This document shows, piece after piece, positions 12,624 to 17,500 of a stretch of 17,500 nt of DNA. The position numbers were made by a program, and so were the translations under genes. Position 1 is the stretch's first letter. Each line of letters opens with the position of its first letter. The DNA comes from Botryococcus braunii. Lineage: Eukaryota; Chlorophyta; Trebouxiophyceae. The DNA lies in the NCBI GenBank assembly GCA_002005505.1, contig KV908454.1:399833-417332 (forward strand), in the 5' to 3' direction. Under the pieces are notes generated by a model. It was given only the letters and a program-made list of their open reading frames with translations, did not search any database and had not been told where the DNA came from.

Positions 12624-12986
12624 TGTTAGGTTATGGGCATTCGGCATCACCTGTAAACATGCAGACAGGTCGTTAAAGTAGGTGCCTCAAGCTCCAGTCC
12701 GGACGACTGTCTGCTATATTGCACATCTAACTCAATGGACAAGCCTAGCATCAAGAATGCCCAGCATCTTTCCAAACCAATTGGCCGACTAAGCGACGAC
12801 AGCAGCATTAAGAGTTCGATCACAAACGTGTGACCACGATCACAATGTACCTTATGTTCGAAATAGACCTCATCCGAACGTGTCTCGAGGTACCTTATGT
12901 GGATAGTGGACCCGTATCCTAATAATGTACATTTGAAGATCACCTAAAGCACAAGGCATTCTATAATGTATGTTTACAACTCAACA
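12624..12986 (-). repeat. Right LTR of the copia element (5' LTR in element sense), 363 bp
   Basis: 362 of 363 positions match the left LTR. In element sense it ends GCCCATAACCTAACA and is followed at once by the primer-binding site. The U5 end and the primer site form a perfect 10-bp inverted repeat around the 5-nt spacer TAACA (plus coordinates 12614-12638). Confidence 0.97.
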
Positions 12987-12991
12987 AAGTC
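12987..12991. repeat. Target-site duplication AAGTC, right copy
   Basis: Matches the left copy at 8623-8627. The LINE frame resumes at 12992 (CAT TGG AAA). Confidence 0.93.
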
Positions 12992-14806
12992 CATTGGAAA
13001 GGGGGTTGTCGTGTAGATTATGTGCGTCACTCGGAGCTTGCTGCTCCCGCCTTGGGTCGTTGTCCTGACTTAGCGTTGGCTGGGCATGTGGAGCAAGCGC
13101 TACATACCTTATCCGGGGTTTTAGGCGATGCTGCTCACGCTGCAGACATGCGGCTGCATACTGTTCGGTTAGGTTCTCAGGCTAGGACTCGCCCCCATCA
13201 GCCGTTGTATGACCAGGAATGTGTTAGACTCAAGCGGGACTGGCGGCGGGCTGGTCGCCTCCACGGGTTTTCTGCCCCCTTGGTACGTGGACTCGAGCGG
13301 CAGTACCACTCTTATGTGCGATCCCGTAAACGGGCGTGGCTCATGTCCCAGTTAGAAGAGTGTGTTGCTCTCTTTCATACTTGCCCTCGTCAGTTTTGGC
13401 GGACCTTCCGTGGCCATCCCCCTTCTTTGCCCTTGCCCTTACATGACCATGAGGTTTGGAACACTTTCATGTCTGAGTTCACTCGGGGGGATATTGACAC
13501 CCCGGACGAACCCCTTATGCCCTTGTCGGAAGTGGCATATCCGACCACCCTCGTACCCGACGTATCGCTTAACCAACCCTTCACCTTACAGGAAATGGAG
13601 GATGCTCTTAGTGCCTTGCACACAGGGAGGAGTGTTGGGTTTCAGGGTTTTCCCTCTGAATTTCTTCGACTTGCCCAACGTCCCCCGGACCCCCAAACTG
13701 GCCGACAGGACCCCCATATCCTGGCACCGATTCTGTTAACCATTGTCAATGCTATGTTTCAGGCGGGGACAATTCCCCCTCATTTCAATGTGTCCCGGGT
13801 GGTCCCCGTGTTCAAACCAGGGGCAAAGGACGCTCTGGATCCGGCGAATTACCGCCCTCTTGCTGTCCCTGAACCCTTCATGCGGCTGTACGCCACCCTG
13901 TTGAACACTAGGCTTATTCGGCACGTGGAATCCAAGGGGTTGCGCTGTCAGGCCCAAACGGGGTTCCGCCCGGGCTTCTCCACATTGCATCAGCTTTTTG
14001 CGATCCAACACTTCATTGACCTTGCTACCAAAGATCACCCCTTATTCTTATGCTCTTTAGATTTAAGTAAAGCCTATGATCGGGTTCCTCGCCCCCTTCT
14101 TTGGGAGGCCTTAACTCGGGTGGGGGTACCGGACCAATTCTTGGCTGCTGTTAAATCTTTATATGAAGATGCCCAAGTCACTTTATGTGTAGGGGGCACC
14201 TCTGGGGAGCTCCTGAAGCCTCAGGTCGGTATCCTCCAAGGGTCCCCTATAAGTCCTACTCTATTTGGTCTTTATTCGGATGGTCTGATTCGTTATATTG
14301 AAGCTCGGTGTCCGGGTATGGGACCCGCCACCCGGGATGGTCGTTGTGTCCCTATTCTAGGTTATGCTGATGACTATACACTCCAGGCCAAGTCCCTGGA
14401 GGAGTTGCAGGCTCACCTTCTCCCCGCTGCTTCAAAGTGGTGCCAGTCCGCACGTATGCGGGTGCGTGTTCCTAAGTGCCATGCCATGGTCTTCCCCCCC
14501 TCGAAGGAGGCCCCCCCTCCCGTGCTGTATGAGGGTCAACCCCTGCCTCAGGTGACTCAGGCTCGTCATTTAGGTGTCATGCTTTCTACGGCTTCAGGCA
14601 TTGGGGCCACCTTTGGCCATTTACGTGGCAAGATGTGGGGGGCCTGGTCTACTATTAGCACGCGTTATGGTAACCTCAAATGTGCCACCTCGATCGGTAT
14701 TCTCTTGCGTCTCTTCTTAGCATGTGTGGTGCCTGCTTGCTCATATGGGTGTGAGGTTTTGGGGTCTACGGGTGTTTTCCCCATCTTCCACTCGGCCCTC
14801 CGCTAA
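12992..14806 (+). CDS. LINE reverse transcriptase (ORF2, continuing from the endonuclease)
   Basis: The open frame continues the endonuclease frame exactly once the copia element and one AAGTC are removed. Counting residues from 13022: a basic linker ([14 protein letters not shown], then RSRKRAW) occupies 1-150. Reverse-transcriptase motifs follow: NYRPLAV (about 276), [25 protein letters not shown] (about 345, catalytic Asp), [14 protein letters not shown], and [12 protein letters not shown] (about 446, catalytic Asp pair). The thumb includes KCHAMVF and RHLGVML. All core palm residues are present. The frame ends at TAA 14804-14806 just after FHSALR, but the protein clearly goes on in another frame, so the TAA reflects a one-base insertion near 14800. 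The usual role is target-primed reverse transcription. Confidence 0.88.
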   Translation, partial: HWKGGCRVDYVRHSELAAPALGRCPDLALAGHVEQALHTLSGVLGDAAHAADMRLHTVRLGSQARTRPHQPLYDQECVRLKRDWRRAGRLHGFSAPLVRGLERQYHSYVRSRKRAWLMSQLEECVALFHTCPRQFWRTFRGHPPSLPLPLHDHEVWNTFMSEFTRGDIDTPDEPLMPLSEVAYPTTLVPDVSLNQPFTLQEMEDALSALHTGRSVGFQGFPSEFLRLAQRPPDPQTGRQDPHILAPILLTIVNAMFQAGTIPPHFNVSRVVPVFKPGAKDALDPANYRPLAVPEPFMRLYATLLNTRLIRHVESKGLRCQAQTGFRPGFSTLHQLFAIQHFIDLATKDHPLFLCSLDLSKAYDRVPRPLLWEALTRVGVPDQFLAAVKSLYEDAQVTLCVGGTSGELLKPQVGILQGSPISPTLFGLYSDGLIRYIEARCPGMGPATRDGRCVPILGYADDYTLQAKSLEELQAHLLPAASKWCQSARMRVRVPKCHAMVFPPSKEAPPPVLYEGQPLPQVTQARHLGVMLSTASGIGATFGHLRGKMWGAWSTISTRYGNLKCATSIGILLRLFLACVVPACSYGCEVLGSTGVFPIFHSALR

Positions 14807-15593
14807 GGATTTAGAAAAGGATTTTCTTACTATGTTACGGATGATCCTTGGGGTTCGTCAAACGGTCCGCACCGATGTGCTCCTTGCTGAGGTTGGCGTT
14901 TGGCCCCTTCATCATATCTGGTTCAAGCGTGTGGTCACCTTTTGGAACTCTCTGGTGGATCTCCCACCCGACCACTTGTATGCACGTATTCATAGGGACT
15001 CATGCTACTATGGCGTAACGCCTCGTTCCCCGTCCTGGGCGGGTTCTTTTATCGCTGCCCTTCGCCGCTTAGGTTACCCCTATGCGGCTGATTGTCAGCG
15101 CCCGCAGCCCGTTGATATGGATACCTTTTTAGCTCTCATTAGGCAGGCCAATACCCTCCCTGTGGCCTCTCTCCATGTCTCCCCTCGGTTAGCCCCTGCT
15201 GATCCCCAGCTATGTACCTATGTGCGGTGGTTTGCGCGCCCCACTAAGGCTCAGCGCTCCCGCCTCCTTTGTCTGTCTCTTGATGTTGCCAAGGTCCGGC
15301 TCTTTCTCAGGTTTCGTCTTGGTGTTCATGACCTCCCCATTGACATGGGCCGCAGACAACGTCTTCCGCGCCTTCAGCGCCTGTGTGATATGTGTGGCTC
15401 CTCTGTGGGTGATGAACACCACTTTGTCTTTCACTGTCCCGCTCTTACTGCGGTGCGGGACCGTTATCCCCACTTGTTTGTGGGTCCTTCTAGATCTCTT
15501 CGGCAGTTCATTTGGCACGCTGACTTGCGTGCGGTCGTCTCCTTTATCTCGGATGCATTCCAGGCTCGTGCTGATTTACGCCGGCTACGGTGA
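14807..15593 (+). pseudogene. LINE ORF2 C-terminus with CCHC-type zinc knuckle, +1 shifted
   Basis: After the frameshift the protein reads [19 protein letters not shown], the usual post-RT segment of these LINEs, and runs 262 codons to the stop at 15591-15593. Near 15389-15440 it has [18 protein letters not shown], a Cys-Cys-His-Cys knuckle (C-x2-C-x7/8-H-x4/5-C) found at the end of many APE-type LINE ORF2 proteins and thought to bind nucleic acid. The remainder is rich in Leu, Arg and Pro. Only the single junction lesion is apparent; no stop occurs inside. Confidence 0.82.
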
Positions 15594-15857
15594 CTTGGCC
15601 GCAGCCACGTCTGTGGCTGCCCCCCCCACCCCTATCCCCCCTTCCTTCCCCTTTTCGTTTGCTCAGTTATGCCTTCGCTCTTCGCTTGGCCACTTCTTGT
15701 GGTCAGTTCTTCCTAGTTTTGGCTTGTGTGTGTGTTGTGGACATCTCATGATGCCCTCGTGGCTGGACAGATGTAACTTCTTCTTCTTTTACAAGAGTGG
15801 AGTAAAAAAGACCAGCCCAATGTTCAGGGACCCAAACCCCCAATGTGTCAAGCTATG
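15594..15857 (+). other. LINE 3' UTR and junction with the oppositely oriented element
   Basis: A perfect 8-bp hairpin (GCAGCCAC-GTCT-GTGGCTGC, 15601-15620) sits just after the stop and runs into a C-rich tract (15619-15655). TGTAA on the plus strand (15772-15776) and TGTAA on the minus strand (15793-15789) face each other across a CTT-repeat. The A run at 15804-15809 may be the LINE tail. The exact ends of the two converging elements cannot be placed by eye. Confidence 0.5.
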
Positions 15858-16510
15858 AGTCACACCCGGCGAGCGGCCAGCTGGCGACCCACAGCCGCCG
15901 CAATGATGAAACTGACCCGACGAATGACAAAATATCCCTCCACATCTTCTTGAGCAATGATGGCTTGGTTCAAAAGCCCCTGGAGCCTCTGCAACAAGGC
16001 CAGCGCATCAGCATGCAACCCTCCCAATGTTTCAAAAGCGAAGGCTTGGAAAGCCACAGGCGGCTGCTGACGCGACAACAAGACAGCATAGCGGGTCTGC
16101 TTGTCTTGGGCAGCGCGCGCGGCGGCCCCACCCGGAACGAAGTGCAGCAAGTTGGCAACTGTGAGTGGGGAAGAGCCAACGATGTCGATATAAAGGTCAC
16201 GCCCCTCCTCCCACGCATGGAGGCGGAGGTCTGCGCGACGGCGCTCCTGGCCAGGGACAGGGGTGGGAAAGGCGGGTTCCCGGGTGACCCGCTGACGAGC
16301 TGAGGTAAGGACAGCGTCCAGGCCGTTACGAACGGAGTAATGTCGGCCGACAATGGCAACATCCCCCCCTGAGGTGCAGTGGACCGCGTGGTCGCCCCAG
16401 ACATCCAACTCCCTCAAGCAGCACGGGCATTGGGAGCCAGGGTGGAAAATGGGGATCAAGAGCTGGTATTGAAGGCGGCAGCGGAACGACTTTGGGGGCA
16501 GAGCTGCAAA
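15858..16510 (-). pseudogene. CCHC knuckle and restriction-like endonuclease domain of the second non-LTR element
   Basis: Continues the RT protein after the frameshift. First comes a knuckle, CPCCLRELDVWGDHAVHC (about C-x2-C-x9-H-x3-C). RHYSVRN and a Glu-containing segment (TREPAF) follow. Then comes RRADLRL, with the second acidic residue 15 positions on in YIDIVGSSPL; this fits the R/K-P/A-D-x12-14-D pattern of R2-like endonucleases. The tail has FQAFAFETLGG (a conserved Glu position in this nuclease fold) and ends RRV with a stop at 15860-15858. Family knowledge: this domain nicks the target DNA for insertion, often at defined sites. The target site of this element cannot be told from the window. 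Confidence 0.75.
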
Positions 16511-17499
16511 TGGGGAACTGGGAGAGCCAGCAGCCAATCAGACGCTCCCGGCTGTGTAAGAGATTGGAGCACAGCACGGTCGCGATCCGAGCGAGCAGGG
16601 TCATCAAGAACCTCCTGGTATGCGCGGTGAGACAAGGGTTTGGACAGCCGGGCTTGCACTTTGCTGCGGACAAAATCCGGATCCTCGAAGAGCGCCGCAT
16701 CGAAATCAGGAACAAGGGCGCAGTAGTCAGCCTTGGCAGCTAGGGCAGCGGGGACAAGAGGGGCAGTGGATGTCCCCAGAAGGCGGTCTTGGAGGGGGGC
16801 TGTCTGCGTGACGGAGGCGAGATAGGCACAAGGCAGAAGGGAAGTGGCCTTAGTGACCCCTAGACCCCCCTGGGCAATAGGCAAGCCAGCCAAGGTTTGC
16901 TGCAAAGGGCCAAAACCACCACCACCAGCTGTGACAATGGATTGGAGGACCTGGGTTTGGAGCATATCAAAGGTCACCAAAGCTTGCGCAGCTGCAGCTG
17001 GCGGCATGGTCCGGGCTGTGAAAACCACCTTGCAGGTCCCAAGGCAACTGCGAAGCAAGAGAAGCTCGGCTTGGGGGTGGCGGAGAATCGGCAAACGCTG
17101 GAGCGAGGCTGCCACGGCATCAACGTGCGCCTGGGCTACGGAAGCCGCGTACTCGACTGACACGGTGACCGCTGCCCCCAACACTATCAAACCAGCACGA
17201 GTTTCATTGACGAAGCCCAGAGGGAACCCATCCAAATGCTGAGGGTTCGGGCGCGGCGACCACACACAGCACTTGTGAGGGTTGAGGCTCAAGCCATATG
17301 CGGGGGCCCGGTCAACAACCAACTGGACTGCCTGCTGCGCTGCGGGCACGGGACCAACAAACGTGCCGTCATCCAGATACCACCCTTGGTGTACGTCGGG
17401 ACACTCCCGATGAAGGTCAAGGAGGAGTGGCTGGACAGTGAGCGGAAAAAGCAGCGGAGAGAGGGGGTCCCCTTGCTGGACCCCTGTTGTGGAGTCCAC
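16456..17499 (-). CDS. Reverse transcriptase, C-terminal half, REL-type non-LTR element (partial)
   Basis: The frame is open to the window edge, so the N-terminus is missing. Within the visible part, GVQQGDPLSPLLF (residues 6-18) is RT motif B and GWYLDDGTFVGP (39-50) is motif C with the catalytic Asp pair. NPHKCCVWSP follows (the Lys-containing motif D/E area), then a long Ala/Leu-rich thumb and linker with LPIAQGGLGV. Near 16500 the true reading leaves this frame: DWLLALPVPH is followed in the other frame by ALPPKSFRCRLQYQ, so the last 25 or so residues up to the stop at 16456 are out of frame. The lesion is a single-base indel, perhaps in the C run there. Any integration function is lost unless the shift is programmed. 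Confidence 0.8.
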   Translation of the reverse strand: MDSTTGVQQGDPLSPLLFPLTVQPLLLDLHRECPDVHQGWYLDDGTFVGPVPAAQQAVQLVVDRAPAYGLSLNPHKCCVWSPRPNPQHLDGFPLGFVNETRAGLIVLGAAVTVSVEYAASVAQAHVDAVAASLQRLPILRHPQAELLLLRSCLGTCKVVFTARTMPPAAAAQALVTFDMLQTQVLQSIVTAGGGGFGPLQQTLAGLPIAQGGLGVTKATSLLPCAYLASVTQTAPLQDRLLGTSTAPLVPAALAAKADYCALVPDFDAALFEDPDFVRSKVQARLSKPLSHRAYQEVLDDPARSDRDRAVLQSLTQPGASDWLLALPVPHLQLCPQSRSAAAFNTSS

Positions 17500-17500
17500 G

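Larger units (their letters stand above)
8628..12986 (-). mobile_element. Ty1/copia LTR retrotransposon, non-autonomous, nested in the LINE
   Basis: Length is 4,359 bp with LTRs at 8628-8990 and 12624-12986, flanked by AAGTC. Orientation is minus: the primer-binding site abuts the right LTR and the polypurine tract abuts the left LTR. The interior is 3,633 bp. Only its 3' end (9031 to about 9518) is recognisably coding, as copia RNase H fragments. From about 9520 to 12417 I find no gag, protease, integrase or reverse transcriptase; the stretch holds two tandem arrays and otherwise unassigned sequence. Transposition would have needed enzymes from a relative. Near-identical LTRs indicate recent insertion. 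The insertion disrupts the LINE between Q and V codons of its ORF2. Confidence 0.92.
7440..15812 (+). mobile_element. APE-type LINE (non-LTR retrotransposon), split by a copia insertion
   Basis: In order: the end of an ORF1-like protein (7504-7800), an APE-type endonuclease (7831-8567), then after the 4.36-kb copia insertion a reverse transcriptase (12992-14806) and a C-terminal zinc knuckle (to 15593). The 3' UTR is C-rich and reaches a short A run (AGTAAAAAAG, 15801-15810). About 3.7 kb of element coding sequence is present. The visible lesions are a TAG at 7798, a frameshift near 7910, a TGA at 8565 and a frameshift near 14805. Few lesions imply moderate age. The left boundary is set where coding similarity and the 17-bp duplication begin. 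The right boundary is approximate, and no target-site duplication is convincing. The 5' end is probably truncated, because no full ORF1 is present. Confidence 0.8.
15790..17500 (-). mobile_element. Second non-LTR retrotransposon with restriction-like endonuclease, 5' part off window
   Basis: Minus-strand element entering from the right edge. It has a reverse-transcriptase palm (about 16500-17499), then after a one-base frameshift a CCHC knuckle and a PD-(D/E)XK-type endonuclease (15858 to about 16510). The order RT then endonuclease is the opposite of the LINE beside it and typical of REL-endonuclease non-LTR elements. The 3' end lies between 15775 and 15857 and is not resolved. The 5' portion is beyond 17500. 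Confidence 0.75.

Noticed and set aside
13362..13739. A 125-codon plus frame and several others overlapping the LINE reverse transcriptase
   Set aside because: They are out-of-frame shadows of the reverse-transcriptase ORF.
7440..15852. TGTCAAG at 7440-7446 and 15846-15852 as the LINE target-site duplication
   Set aside because: Only 7 bp, the left copy lies inside a 17-bp tandem duplication, and the 3' end of the LINE is not defined; chance is likely.

Overview
This is eukaryotic nuclear DNA. It holds one spliced housekeeping gene and a cluster of retrotransposons. I see no rRNA, tRNA, CRISPR array or bacterial operon. The host is not certain. Short GT-AG introns, two GC-AG introns, an APE-type LINE with a C-terminal zinc knuckle, a copia element with a half-tRNA primer site, and TGTAA motifs near the ends of converging elements would fit a green-algal lineage, but that is inference.

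Layout. Positions 1-1766 are mostly non-coding: one orphan open frame (325-534), a tandem duplication of about 160-170 bp (801-1131), and a 195-nt uninterrupted alternating purine-pyrimidine tract (1421-1615). Positions 1767-7289 (minus strand) carry a RAD54B/Rdh54-type SNF2 recombination motor. I could place 14 exons with matching phases (2,352 nt, 784 codons), plus a candidate C-terminal exon. Two introns use GC donors. Its start codon is only about 150 bp from the edge of the retrotransposon cluster.

Positions ~7440 to ~15810 (plus strand) are an APE-type LINE: a Pro/Ala-rich leader ORF, an APE endonuclease, a reverse transcriptase and a CCHC-type knuckle. It has a few lesions. A 4,359-bp Ty1/copia element (8628-12986, minus orientation) is inserted within it. 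That element has 363-bp LTRs differing at one base, a 5-bp target duplication (AAGTC), a primer site matching the anticodon arm of initiator tRNA-Met, and a polypurine tract. Removing it with one target copy restores the LINE reading frame exactly. The copia interior is largely non-coding, with two tandem arrays, paired palindromes in the leader and a decayed end of pol, so it was probably mobilised in trans, and recently.

Positions ~15790-17500 (minus strand) are the C-terminal part of a second, different non-LTR element. Its reverse transcriptase is followed by a CCHC knuckle and a restriction-like endonuclease. It meets the LINE tail to tail. The likely history is LINE insertion next to RAD54B, point decay, then a recent copia insertion.
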